From Comamonas piscis (GTDB lineage Bacteria; Pseudomonadota; Gammaproteobacteria; Burkholderiales; Burkholderiaceae_C), in the NCBI RefSeq assembly GCF_014109725.1, contig NZ_CP058554.1, positions 1,302,001 to 1,366,000 of the forward strand: a stretch of 64,000 nt of DNA, read 5' to 3'. Shown piece by piece: positions 17,798 to 26,051 of this stretch (position 1 is the stretch's first letter; every line of letters begins with the position of its first letter). The position numbers and the translations under genes are program-made. The notes beneath the pieces were generated by a model. The model did no database searches and had not been told where the DNA came from. It saw only the letters and a list, made by a program, of their open reading frames with translations.

Positions 17798-18032
17798 CTT
17801 TCATATCTCCATAGTAGGCGGAGCTCCAGCGCGAATCGCGTACAAAGGCGGCGATCAATTCGCGCCATGACGCTTCGCCCAATCGCTCGCGCAGTTCGGG
17901 GAAACTTGCCTCTACCAATTGGCTGGCGCCCAAAAAAACCAGGTGGCGATAGGCACGCATGCCGTTGTCGCTGTAACCCAGGGGTACTTCGTCGGACACG
18001 CCTCTCACATAGTTGTAGAAGTCCGTAGACAT
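17751..18032 (-). CDS. Short HvfC/BufC-like protein (DUF2063 N-terminal domain only)
   Basis: A 93-residue protein: FYNYVRGVSDEVPLGYSDNGMRAYRHLVFLGASQLVEASFPELRERLGEASWRELIAAFV, then a stretch around FLEFIERE. This matches the N-terminal domain of DUF2063/HvfC, the partner that delivers the precursor peptide to the MNIO enzyme. Family members are usually about 250 residues; here the C-terminal domain is absent and the next gene starts inside this one. ATG 18032 overlaps the end of the MNIO gene by 28 bp. It could be a natural short form or a degenerate copy; the tight overlaps on both sides favour a functional short form. Confidence 0.75.
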   Translation of the reverse strand: MSTDFYNYVRGVSDEVPLGYSDNGMRAYRHLVFLGASQLVEASFPELRERLGEASWRELIAAFVRDSRWSSAYYGDMKDAFLEFIERESTREV

Positions 18033-18787
18033 GCCAGCTCCTGGTTGATGACATCCATGCCGGGGATATCGTTGTCCCATTCCAGCAGCACGGGGGTGCC
18101 GTGGCGCTCAGCCAGTGTGCGTGCCAGCTGCTGCGTGTGTGCCTCCACCGGTTGGCTGTGTGTGTCCAGGAACAGGTCAAAGCGGTCGTCGAACTCATGG
18201 CCGGCCACATGCATGTAGCTGATGCGTTCCATGCCCAGGCGCTGCACAAACTCGCTGGGGCTCAGGCCGCCGTGGTTCTTGTGGTTGACGGACAGGTTGT
18301 TCAGGTCGAGCAGCAGATGGCAGTCTGCCCGCTCCAGCACAAGACCGAGGAAATCCGCCTCCGGCATTGCGCCGATGTTGGTGTACCAGGTCGTGTTCTC
18401 AATGGCGATGCGCATGCCCAATGCATCCTGCACCGCCCGTATGCGGTCTGCAATGCGGTGCGCATGCAGGACGGTAAAGGGAACGGCAAACAGATCGTAG
18501 AGCTGGTAGCTGTCGCCGCTGGCAGCCAGGTGGTCGGAGTAGAGCGGCGCGCCCAGGTCCGTTATCAGCTGGCGCAGATCGCGCAGGAATGACTGGTCTA
18601 GGGCGGCGGCGCCCCCTAGATTCAGCGCCACGCCATGCAGGTGCACCGGGCGGCCGGAGGCGATCAAGGCATGCAGCGGATCCAGATCCCGGCGTACCCA
18701 GTTCTCGGGTGCGACTTCAAAGAAGTCGGCTTGGACTGCGGACATGTCCCAGTCCAGCATTTCGCGTCTGAAGCCAAGGCCAATCAT
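18005..18787 (-). CDS. MNIO/DUF692 RiPP-modifying enzyme (HvfB/BufB-like)
   Basis: A 260-residue TIM-barrel enzyme starting MIGLGFRREMLDWDM. Metal-ligand motifs of multinuclear non-heme iron-dependent oxidases are present: VHLHGVALNLGG, YSDHLAASG, IAIENTTWYTN, LLLDLNNLSVNHKNHG, HVAGHEF and LLEWDNDIPG. These enzymes use a di- or tri-iron centre and oxygen to convert Cys in a precursor into thio-oxazolone/thiooxazole-type groups that bind copper. ATG 18787 has a GAGAGGG site; an upstream ATG at 18853 would overlap the DUF4148 gene. It lies between the precursor genes and its HvfC-like partner. Confidence 0.92.
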   Translation of the reverse strand: MIGLGFRREMLDWDMSAVQADFFEVAPENWVRRDLDPLHALIASGRPVHLHGVALNLGGAAALDQSFLRDLRQLITDLGAPLYSDHLAASGDSYQLYDLFAVPFTVLHAHRIADRIRAVQDALGMRIAIENTTWYTNIGAMPEADFLGLVLERADCHLLLDLNNLSVNHKNHGGLSPSEFVQRLGMERISYMHVAGHEFDDRFDLFLDTHSQPVEAHTQQLARTLAERHGTPVLLEWDNDIPGMDVINQELACLRTSTTM

Positions 18788-18842
18788 GGAGCGTCCCTCT
18801 CGTGGATGGCAGGGGCCAGCGCAATGCGGCCCACCGCCCTGG

Positions 18843-19166
18843 TTACTCGCCAAAACTATCGCCCTGCGGCAAGGTACCGGCCATGCGGGCCTGGGTGGCG
18901 CCCTTGATTACCTCGGCGCGGCTGGGGCCCATGCCTCGCTCATGGCTGTTGAACTGAAACTCATCGTTCTTGAGCAGCAGCATGCCGCTGTTGCGGGCCT
19001 GGACAAAGTCGGCCTGCACCTGGGCACGGGTCAGGTTGCTGCTTCCCTTTGCAAAAGGCGGGTAGTCCGAGCCATTGCCGACGGGATCGGTGCTCATCGC
19101 GTGGGCGCTGCCGCCGAAGGCCAGGCTGACTGCAAGAATGAAGCGGGTGGTGGTGGTGTTAAACAT
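18843..19166 (-). CDS. DUF4148 periplasmic protein
   Basis: A 107-residue protein with a signal peptide (1-23, ending GSAHA). It continues SNLTRAQVQADFVQARNSGML and SRAEVIKGATQARMAGTLPQGDSF, the pattern of DUF4148, a family of small secreted proteins abundant in Burkholderiales. Function is unknown. The position between the precursor gene and the MNIO gene is notable because the described hvf/buf operons place precursor and enzyme side by side. The intergenic gap to the precursor gene is 86 bp and to the MNIO gene 55 bp. It could be a periplasmic partner of the copper-binding product or a second, unmodified substrate. Confidence 0.88.
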   Translation of the reverse strand: MFNTTTTRFILAVSLAFGGSAHAMSTDPVGNGSDYPPFAKGSSNLTRAQVQADFVQARNSGMLLLKNDEFQFNSHERGMGPSRAEVIKGATQARMAGTLPQGDSFGE

Positions 19167-19252
19167 GGCAGTGGGTACTTTCTGCAAATGGCTTGGGTGA
19201 GGGAGTGGAGCCCACCCAAGGAGCGTGTGGATTAGGAAACCTGTTGGCGCGA

Positions 19253-19522
19253 TCAGTGGGAACCTGCGCCATCCATCTTGGAACCGCTGTCGTCCTTCTT
19301 TGAACCGCTGTCGTCCTTCTTGGAGCAACCGCCATCTTTCTTAGAGCAGCCACCGTCCTTCTTGGAGCAGCCAGCATCTTTCTTGGAACCATGGGCGTCC
19401 TTGGGGCTCGATTCTTTCTTGCCACAGGCGCCGGGGCCACAGCCGGTGTCATGGCTGCCAGCTGCCCAGGCAGAGGTGGCGAGTACAGCAGCGGCCAAGG
19501 TGGTGAGGGTCTTGAGTTTCAT
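19253..19522 (-). CDS. Candidate copper-RiPP precursor (HvfA/BufA-like) with heptad SKKDxGC repeats
   Basis: An 89-residue small secreted protein. Signal peptide residues 1-20 (MKLKTLTTLAAAVLATSAWA). The mature part has a front segment with Cys28 and Cys33 (TGCGPGACGKKE), then six tandem heptads from residue 46. Three are SKKDxGC (Cys52, Cys59, Cys66) and three are Cys-less (SKKDDSG twice, SKMDGAG). Known HvfA/BufA precursors have a signal peptide and repeated EGKCG cores; here the cores are GGC/AGC after KKD. An AGGA site lies 10 bases before the ATG. As the first gene of an operon with MNIO, HvfC-like and DoxX genes it is the likely modification substrate, inferred from context and composition. 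Confidence 0.8.
   Translation of the reverse strand: MKLKTLTTLAAAVLATSAWAAGSHDTGCGPGACGKKESSPKDAHGSKKDAGCSKKDGGCSKKDGGCSKKDDSGSKKDDSGSKMDGAGSH
19262..19387 (-). repeat. Six 21-bp tandem repeats within the precursor gene
   Basis: These bases encode the six heptads at residues 46-87. The copies are close to identical at DNA level (runs of the form CTTCTTGGAGCA/GCC in plus-strand reading), so copy number could change by slippage or unequal recombination without loss of frame. Confidence 0.8.
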
Positions 19523-19746
19523 GGTCTATTTCCTGGAAATGAAAGGATGAAAGTGCACAGCACAGCGCTGCCACGTTGATGAAGTCGTTTGACTGCATCG
19601 ATTCCTGACATCTTTTAGAAAATATTTATGGAGGCCTCGAAAATGCGGGCGTTGGCAAGGCTTGGCCTGCGCCTGAAGCGGCGTGCCCTTTTTGGAAGAG
19701 CAGCGTGGCTGAGAGGCCTCAGCGCCGCTTCAGGAATCTGTCTCTG

Positions 19747-20403
19747 TCAGGGTTTCAACGCAGGATCGAGCCGCAGCTGCAGCAGCGCGCCAGCGATCAG
19801 CGCATGCATGCCCTGGGCCAGATCGCCTTCCATCTCGGCGGTCTCGGCTTCAAAGCTGGTTTGCACCACGGTCTCCTGGCGCGCGGCGGAGTAGACCGAA
19901 TCGGCAGCGGCCAGGCCATGGAAGGCGATGGTCGCCAGCAGCTGGCGCGACTGGTCCTTGTCGATGCGGTAGGCCTGCGCCACCTCTTGCTGGTGCGCAT
20001 CGATCTTCTGCAGCATGGCGGGGGTGGCGACCAGCCTGCGGATCACATAGGGCGTCACACCCGGATAGGTTTTGGCGAACTCACGCACCGAGTCGCTGAA
20101 GCGGAGCAGGTAATCCTGCAGACCCTCATGCACCCCCACCTTGGGCAGAGAAAACTCCCAGCGCCTGAAGATCTCCTCAGCCACCATGTGCTTGAGCTCG
20201 GCCAGGCTCGGCACATGCTTGTACAGCGCCATATGGGTGACGCCCAGCGCGCTGGCCACGCCCACAAAGGTGATGTGCGGCAAGCCGATCTCTATGCCCG
20301 CATCGGCGATGCGCTCTTGCGTGATCAGGCGCGGTCGTCCGCGCGGGGCTGCTTTCTTCTCTGGGTCCATGGTCTCTCCGGGTGCTCGCCCATTGTCAGC
20401 CAT
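19747..20403 (-). CDS. TetR/AcrR-family transcriptional regulator
   Basis: A 218-residue regulator. The N-terminal helix-turn-helix reads ITQERIADAGIEIGLPHITFVGVASALGVTHMALYKHVPSLAEL, with the typical LYKHV recognition end; the C-terminal part is an all-helical ligand-binding region (about 80-215). An internal ATG at 20370 (MDPEKK) is an alternative start. It is divergent from the siderophore import operon with about 200 bp between them, the usual layout for a repressor controlling its neighbour. The ligand is unknown; it might be a siderophore or the regulator may act on an unrelated target. Confidence 0.9.
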   Translation of the reverse strand: MADNGRAPGETMDPEKKAAPRGRPRLITQERIADAGIEIGLPHITFVGVASALGVTHMALYKHVPSLAELKHMVAEEIFRRWEFSLPKVGVHEGLQDYLLRFSDSVREFAKTYPGVTPYVIRRLVATPAMLQKIDAHQQEVAQAYRIDKDQSRQLLATIAFHGLAAADSVYSAARQETVVQTSFEAETAEMEGDLAQGMHALIAGALLQLRLDPALKP

Positions 20404-20441
20404 ACCGCGTTGGAGATAGCTGTAAAAGGTGTACGGTAATC

Positions 20442-20470
20442 ATTTAGTTTAGTATGATGCAACTAATTAT
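20442..20470. promoter_or_regulatory. Possible TetR operator / divergent promoter region
   Basis: AT-rich dyad in an otherwise GC-rich region: ATTTAGTT on the left and AACTAATTAT on the right, 11 bases apart, between the TetR gene and the siderophore operon. The size and location suit a TetR dimer site overlapping a promoter. No clear Fur box was found here. Confidence 0.4.
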
Positions 20471-20603
20471 TGTTCCTGTTGCGTTTCGCATTGCTGTTGT
20501 CTGTTTTTTGGAAGACCGGCACATGGATCACGCAGTGCCCGCGCCTTGATGGCGGCGGCACATGCACGGGGCGTTGCTTTGTTTTTCTCTAGGTCTTGCT
20601 CCC

Positions 20604-22382
20604 ATGCATGCTCATGACGCGGCTTCTGCCGCAGCCCCAGGCTCCGGTCCCATCCGCCGGGTGCTCCACCCGATTCGCGGGCGTTTGATGGCCGCGGCCG
20701 CGCTGTCGGGCTTGGGTTCCATGCTCAGCCTGGTGCCGCTGGCGGCAATGGTGCGCATGGCCCAGCTTGCGTTGGCTGAGCCCGCCGATACCGCCGGCAT
20801 CTGGGCTTTGTTGGGGCCAGCGCTGGGCAGCTTGTTTGGTGCGGCGCTGCTGATGCTGGCGGGCGAGGTGCTGGCCCATATGGCAGACAACCAGCTCAGC
20901 CATGGCCTGCGAATGGCCGCTGTGCAGCGGCTGGGCCAGGTGCCGCTGGGCTGGTTCAGCAGCCGCACATCGGGCGAGGTCAAGCAGGTGCTGCAAGACG
21001 ACATCGCCACCTTGCACAGCCTGAGCGCGCATTTCTACACCTCGGTGGCACGTGCGGGCGGCGCGATTGTGGTTGCGGTGGTTTATCTGCTGGCGCAGGA
21101 CTGGCGCATGGCCTTGATCGCCTTGCTGCCGTTCCCTGGCTATGTCTGGTTTCTGCGCCGCGCGCTGCAGGCCAGTGGCGCGCAGATGAGCGTGTTTGCC
21201 GGCCATATGGGGCGCATCCAGTCGGCCGCCGTGGCCTTTGTTGCCGGCATGCCCGTCATCAAGGCCTTTGGCAACAGCGGCCAAGGCATGGCCAGCTACC
21301 AGGGCGCGGTCGATGCGTTTGCGCAGGCGTTCAGAGATTTTGTGCGCCCCCTTGTCGGCGCGATGGCCCATGCCCATGGCATGGCCGCCCCCGTCACCGT
21401 GTTGGGCTTTGTACTGGCCGGTGGTTGCCTGCTGGGCAGCCTGGGTGTGTTGGCCCCTCTGGATCTGCTGCCCTTTGTGCTGGTCGCTCCCGGTATCTGC
21501 GCGCCGGTGCTGCTGCTGCACACCTTGCTGCATGACCTGCAGGGCGCCACCGCTGCAGCACAGCGTGTGCTGACGCTGCTCGACACGCCCGTGCTGCCGC
21601 AACCCGCGCCCAGCGAGCAGCAGCAACCGCTGAACAACCACCTCTGTTTTGACCAGGTCGGCTATGCCTATGGCCCGGGCCAGCAGGCGTTGGCGGGCAT
21701 CAGCTTCCAACTCCAACCCGGAACGGTCACCGCCATCGTCGGCCCCTCGGGCGCCGGCAAAACCACCATCGCGCGCTTGCTGCTGCGCTTTTTTGACCCG
21801 ACCGAAGGCCGCATCACCCTGGGCGGCGCCGATCTGCGCGCCATCGGCAGCGCCGAGCTCTACCAGCGCATAGGCTTTGTGCTGCAGGATGTGCGCCTGA
21901 TACAGGCCAGCCTGCGCGACAACATAGCGCTGGGCCGGCCCGGCGCGAGCCAGGCCGATATAGAAGCCGCCGCACGCGCCGCCGATGTGCATGACTGCAT
22001 AGCAGCGCTGCCACGCGGCTATGACGCGGTGCTGGGCGAGGACGCGCAGCTCTCCGGTGGCGAGCGCCAGCGCATCAGCATTGCCCGCGCCGTGCTGATG
22101 TATGCGCCCATCCTGGTGCTGGACGAGGCCACCGCCGCTGCGGATGCCGATAGCGAGGCAGCGATTCAGCACGCGCTGTCGCGCTTCGCGCAAGGCCGCA
22201 CGGTGCTGGTGATCGCCCACCGGCTGGACACCGTCATGCAGGCCGACCAGATATTGGTGATTGACGAAGGGCGCCTCGTCGAACAGGGCCGCCATGCCGA
22301 TCTACTGGCTAAAGGTGGGCGCTATGCCCGCCTATGGCGCGAAGGTGGCTATGCCGCTGCGCAGGAGGCCAGCCCATGCTGA
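20604..22382 (+). CDS. ABC transporter, fused permease-ATPase half (YbtP/IrtA-like)
   Basis: A 592-residue type IV-fold half transporter: six transmembrane helices (about 25-310) followed by an ATPase with Walker A GPSGAGKTT, Q-loop, signature LSGGERQR, Walker B ILVLDEAT and the His of the H-loop (AHRL). Proteins of this fold in YbtPQ and IrtAB import ferric siderophores despite an exporter architecture. Its stop overlaps the start of the second half transporter. ATG 20604 is chosen; a frame to 20562 adds 14 residues. Together with the downstream FecCD-type system it forms a dual-transporter iron operon. Whether this pair imports the ferric complex or exports the siderophore is not decided by sequence alone. 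Confidence 0.87.
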   Translation: MHAHDAASAAAPGSGPIRRVLHPIRGRLMAAAALSGLGSMLSLVPLAAMVRMAQLALAEPADTAGIWALLGPALGSLFGAALLMLAGEVLAHMADNQLSHGLRMAAVQRLGQVPLGWFSSRTSGEVKQVLQDDIATLHSLSAHFYTSVARAGGAIVVAVVYLLAQDWRMALIALLPFPGYVWFLRRALQASGAQMSVFAGHMGRIQSAAVAFVAGMPVIKAFGNSGQGMASYQGAVDAFAQAFRDFVRPLVGAMAHAHGMAAPVTVLGFVLAGGCLLGSLGVLAPLDLLPFVLVAPGICAPVLLLHTLLHDLQGATAAAQRVLTLLDTPVLPQPAPSEQQQPLNNHLCFDQVGYAYGPGQQALAGISFQLQPGTVTAIVGPSGAGKTTIARLLLRFFDPTEGRITLGGADLRAIGSAELYQRIGFVLQDVRLIQASLRDNIALGRPGASQADIEAAARAADVHDCIAALPRGYDAVLGEDAQLSGGERQRISIARAVLMYAPILVLDEATAAADADSEAAIQHALSRFAQGRTVLVIAHRLDTVMQADQILVIDEGRLVEQGRHADLLAKGGRYARLWREGGYAAAQEASPC

Positions 22383-24136
22383 AAACCCTGAACCTGCTGC
22401 TGGGCGAGCAGGCCCCGTTGCTGCGCCGCTACGCCTGGATGGCGGCTTTGTATGGCGTGCTCTGCGGCCTTTGCACTGCGCTGCTGCTGCCGCTGATGAC
22501 GCAGCTTTTGCAAGCCCAGTGGCGCGGCGCTGGCGCCTGGCTGCTGGCTCTGCTGGCCGCCGTGGTGCTGGCCTGGTGGTGGCGCGGCCGGGTGGAGCAG
22601 GCGGGGGTAGGGGTGGGCGTAGCGGTATTGCAAACCGGCCGCCACCGACTGGGTGCCCATGTGGCGCGCTTGCCCATGGGCTGGTTCAACGCGCAGAACA
22701 CCGCCAAGGTCAGCCACCTGGTCACCCAGGGGATGATGGCCGTGGCGCAATTGCCCGCCCATGTGTTCACCCCCGTCATCAGTGGTGTGGTGGCGCCCCT
22801 GGTGGTGCTGGCGCTGCTGTTTGTGCAGGACTGGCGCCTGGGCCTGGTGGGGCTTGTGGCCTTGCCCTTGCTGCTGGGCGTGCTGCTGTTGACCGCCCGC
22901 ATGGGCCGCTGGGCCGATGCCGCGTTTCAGCATGACTTTGCGCAAGCCGGCCAGCGCATGGTGGAGTTTGCGCAGGCGCAATCCGTGTTGAGAGCTTTCC
23001 AGGGCGGCGGGCAGAGCACCCGCTTTGTGGCGCAGGCGATGGAGCAGCAGCGCCAGTCGGCCGGGCGTTTGATTGCGGTGTCTGCGCTGTCGTCGGTGCT
23101 CAATGTCTGGGCCGTGCAGGCGGTGTTTGCGGCCTTGCTGGTTGCGGTCGTCATCGGCATCGATCCGCACAGCGCCCAGGTCTTGGCGCCTGGCCAGGTC
23201 ATGGGCACGGTGCTGTCCATGCTGCTGATCAGCCGCTTTGTGGAGCCGCTGCTGGAGCTGGTCGGTTATGCCGATGCGCTGCGCAGCGCGCGCGGCCAGC
23301 TCGATGCGATGGACGCGCTGTTTGCGCAGCAGCCCCTGCCGCAAACGCAGCAGCCGCAGTGGCCGCGCGATGCATCGATCAGCCTGCGCGATGTGCATTT
23401 CTCCTATGGCGCAGACCAGCCCGCCGTGCTGCGCGGGCTCAACCTGCATGTGCCGCCCGGCAGCATGACGGCCTTGGTGGGGGCATCGGGCTCCGGCAAA
23501 AGCACCCTGGTGCGGCTGATGGCGCGCTTTTGGGATGTGGACCAGGGCGAGGTGCTGATTGGAGGCACCGATGTGCGGCAGATGGACGAGGCGCAACTGG
23601 CCGCGCAGATCAGCCAGATCTTTCAGGACAGCTATTTGTTTGCCGGCAGCATGGCCGACAACATCCGCATCGGCCGGCCCGGTGCCAGCGATGCAGCGCT
23701 GTGGGAGGCTGCGCGCCAGGCAGGGGTGGACAGCATCGCCCAGCGCCTGCCCGGCGGCATGGACAGCCCCGTGGGCGAGGGCGGCGCCCAGCTCTCGGGC
23801 GGCGAACGCCAGCGCATTGCGATTGCCCGCGCCCTTATCAAGGATGCGCCGATCTTGCTGGTGGACGAGGCCACCGCTGCGCTCGATACCGAGAACCAGG
23901 CGCTGGTTGCCCATACCCTTGCTCGTTTGCGCGGCCAGCACACCGTGGTGGTGATTGCGCACCAGCTGTCGACCATTGCCATGGCCGATCAGGTGCTGGT
24001 GCTGGAAGGTGGCCAGGTGGTGGAGCAGGGCACACCGGCGCAACTGGCAGCACAGCATGGCCGCTACGCGCAGTGGCTGGCCCAGCGCGCGCAGGCCCAG
24101 GGCTGGCGCATGGCGGCAGGCGAGGAGCGGGTGTGA
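22376..24136 (+). CDS. ABC transporter, fused permease-ATPase half (YbtQ/IrtB-like)
   Basis: A 586-residue half transporter starting MLKTLNLLLGEQAPLLRRY. Six-helix domain, then ATPase motifs GASGSGKST, Q-loop (QIFQDSYLFAG), LSGGERQR, ILLVDEATAALD and the H-loop AHQL. The ATG overlaps the upstream stop, so the two halves are made together and should form a heterodimer. An open frame from 22334 lies inside the previous gene and is not used. Same functional uncertainty as its partner: import of ferric siderophore (YbtPQ, IrtAB) or export. Confidence 0.87.
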   Translation: MLKTLNLLLGEQAPLLRRYAWMAALYGVLCGLCTALLLPLMTQLLQAQWRGAGAWLLALLAAVVLAWWWRGRVEQAGVGVGVAVLQTGRHRLGAHVARLPMGWFNAQNTAKVSHLVTQGMMAVAQLPAHVFTPVISGVVAPLVVLALLFVQDWRLGLVGLVALPLLLGVLLLTARMGRWADAAFQHDFAQAGQRMVEFAQAQSVLRAFQGGGQSTRFVAQAMEQQRQSAGRLIAVSALSSVLNVWAVQAVFAALLVAVVIGIDPHSAQVLAPGQVMGTVLSMLLISRFVEPLLELVGYADALRSARGQLDAMDALFAQQPLPQTQQPQWPRDASISLRDVHFSYGADQPAVLRGLNLHVPPGSMTALVGASGSGKSTLVRLMARFWDVDQGEVLIGGTDVRQMDEAQLAAQISQIFQDSYLFAGSMADNIRIGRPGASDAALWEAARQAGVDSIAQRLPGGMDSPVGEGGAQLSGGERQRIAIARALIKDAPILLVDEATAALDTENQALVAHTLARLRGQHTVVVIAHQLSTIAMADQVLVLEGGQVVEQGTPAQLAAQHGRYAQWLAQRAQAQGWRMAAGEERV

Positions 24137-25086
24137 TGCGGCTGCGCTGGTGGTTGGGCTTTGCACTGCTGTGCCTGGCGTCCCTGTTGGTAGGGGCGCG
24201 CCAGATGGCCTGGTCGCAGCTCTGGGCCTTCTCGGGCGGTTCCGGCGATGCCTGGCTTACCTTGACGGCCAGCCGGCTGCCGCGCCTGGCCGCGCTGGTG
24301 TTGACCGGTGCAGGCCTGGCCGTCTGCGGCGTGATCCTGCAGCACATAGTGCGCAACAAATTCGTGGAGCCTGGTACCTCGGGCGGGCTCGATGCCGCCA
24401 AGCTAGGCATCCTGATCGCGATGACCTTGGTGCCCTCGGCTGGTGCCCCGGGCCGCATGGCGCTGGCGCTGCTGTTCTGCTTTGCATCCAGCCTGCTCTA
24501 TGTCGCGATCATCGCGCGCATCCGTTTCAAGAACACCGTCCTGGTGCCCGTGATCGGGCTGATGTACGGCAGCGTGCTCAGCGCCGTGGCCGAGTTCTAT
24601 GCCTACCGCCACAACATCCTGCAAAGCATGCAGGGCTGGCTGCTGGGCGATTTTTCGCGCATCGTGCAAGGCCATTACGAGATGCTCTACATCATCCTGC
24701 CCGTCGTGGCGCTGGCCTATCTCTATGCCCAGCGCTTTACCGTGCTGGGCATGGGGGAGGAGATGGCTACTAGCTTGGGGCTAGGCTATGCGGCCACCGC
24801 CACTTTGGGGCTGGTGCTGGTAGCCGTCACCGTCTCGGCCACCGTCATCGCCGTCGGCGCCATCCCCTTTGTCGGCCTGGTCGTGCCGCAGCTGGTGGCC
24901 TTGTACAAGGGCGACCACCTGGCCCGCAACCTGCCGCTGGTAGCGCTGGGCGGTGCCAGCCTGCTGCTGGTTTGCGATATCGCCGGGCGCCTGCTGATCT
25001 ATCCGTTTGAGGTGCCCATTGGCCTTACCGCAGGCGCCTTAGGCGGCGTGGTGTTCCTGGTGCTGATTCTGCGGGGACGGCGATGA
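24136..25086 (+). CDS. FecCD-family iron-chelate permease (FatD/CeuB-like)
   Basis: A 316-residue inner-membrane permease with about nine helices. Family features are SRLPRLAALVLTGAGLAVCGVILQ near the N-terminus and VGAIPFVGLVVPQLV near the coupling helix. The ATG at 24136 shares one base with the previous stop (TGATG). It pairs with the next gene as the two subunits of a type II importer for iron-loaded chelates. Its length and end-to-end overlap with its partner fit the FatDC/CeuBC/VctDG group, used for catecholate or hydroxycarboxylate-type siderophores. Confidence 0.88.
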   Translation: MRLRWWLGFALLCLASLLVGARQMAWSQLWAFSGGSGDAWLTLTASRLPRLAALVLTGAGLAVCGVILQHIVRNKFVEPGTSGGLDAAKLGILIAMTLVPSAGAPGRMALALLFCFASSLLYVAIIARIRFKNTVLVPVIGLMYGSVLSAVAEFYAYRHNILQSMQGWLLGDFSRIVQGHYEMLYIILPVVALAYLYAQRFTVLGMGEEMATSLGLGYAATATLGLVLVAVTVSATVIAVGAIPFVGLVVPQLVALYKGDHLARNLPLVALGGASLLLVCDIAGRLLIYPFEVPIGLTAGALGGVVFLVLILRGRR

Positions 25087-26051
25087 AGCGCGCTACCACC
25101 CTGAAGGCCGTGAGCACCCGCCATGCGCTGTGGCTGGGCATCGCCGTGCTGGCCCTGGGCTTTGTGCTGCTGGGCTCGGGCCTGGACCTGGGCTATGTCA
25201 TCCCCCGGCGTTTGCTGCGGCTGGCTGCTATTGCGCTGGGCGGCATCTGCGTGGCGGTGTCGGCCATCGTGTTCCAAACGTTGATGGGCAACCGCATCCT
25301 GACCCCCGCCATCATGGGCTACGAGGCGGTGTTCTTGCTATGGCAGGCATTGCTGCTGCTGGTGCTGGGCGCGCAGGGCATGGGCATGCTGGGTGAGAGG
25401 GGCAACTTCCTGGTGTCGGTCGCGCTGATGCTGGTGTATTCCTGGGGCCTGCAGCGCTGGCTGCTGCGCCGGGGGCAGGGCGATATCTATGTGCTGCTGC
25501 TCGTCGGTCTGGTGCTGACCATGGTGATCGGCACCTTCACCCAGTTTGTGCAGCTGCGCATCAGCCCGGGCGAGTTTGCCGTGTTCCAGGGCATGAGCTA
25601 TGCGTCCTTCAACCGTGCCCGGCCCGATACCTTGGCCTATGCGGCGCTGGCCGTGGGTGCGGTATGCCTGGTGTTGCACAAAACCCTGCCGGTGCTGGAT
25701 GTGATGGCGTTGGGCCGCGAGCAGGCCATCTCGCTGGGCGTGCCCCATGCGCGCTGCATGCGCCTGTACCTGGCCTTGGTGGCGGTGCTGGTGGCGGTAT
25801 CTACCAGCCTCATCGGGCCAACAGCCTTTATGGGCATCTTTGTGGCCAACATCGTCTATGCGCTGGCACCGCAATGGCGCCACCGCAGCACCTTGCCGAT
25901 GGGCTGCGCTGTCGCCATCGCCATCTTCCTGGTAGCGCAGCTGCTGGTGGAGCATGTTTTCAACTACAAGACCACCGTCAGCATCCTGGTCAATCTTGTC
26001 TGCGGTGCTTACTTTCTGGCGCTGACTTTGCGCGGTCGGGCTCTCTCATGA
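25083..26051 (+). CDS. FecCD-family iron-chelate permease (FatC/CeuC-like)
   Basis: A 322-residue permease with about nine helices. Features are PRRLLRLAAIALGGICVAVSAIVFQTLMGNRILTPAIMG near the N-terminus and SLIGPTAFMGIFVANIVYAL before the coupling helix. It overlaps the first permease gene by four bases (ATGA) and the ATPase gene by four. The two permeases are divergent in sequence, as is normal for FatC/FatD-type pairs. Confidence 0.88.
   Translation: MKRATTLKAVSTRHALWLGIAVLALGFVLLGSGLDLGYVIPRRLLRLAAIALGGICVAVSAIVFQTLMGNRILTPAIMGYEAVFLLWQALLLLVLGAQGMGMLGERGNFLVSVALMLVYSWGLQRWLLRRGQGDIYVLLLVGLVLTMVIGTFTQFVQLRISPGEFAVFQGMSYASFNRARPDTLAYAALAVGAVCLVLHKTLPVLDVMALGREQAISLGVPHARCMRLYLALVAVLVAVSTSLIGPTAFMGIFVANIVYALAPQWRHRSTLPMGCAVAIAIFLVAQLLVEHVFNYKTTVSILVNLVCGAYFLALTLRGRALS

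Noticed and set aside
19262..19387. CRISPR-like appearance of the regular 21-bp repeats
   Set aside because: The repeats are contiguous without spacers and keep a reading frame, so they are coding tandem repeats.
19570..19640. Possible ECF promoter before the precursor gene (GGAAT and CGAC on the minus strand)
   Set aside because: The spacing of about 13 bases is too short for a normal ECF promoter, so it is not annotated; the true start site needs mapping.
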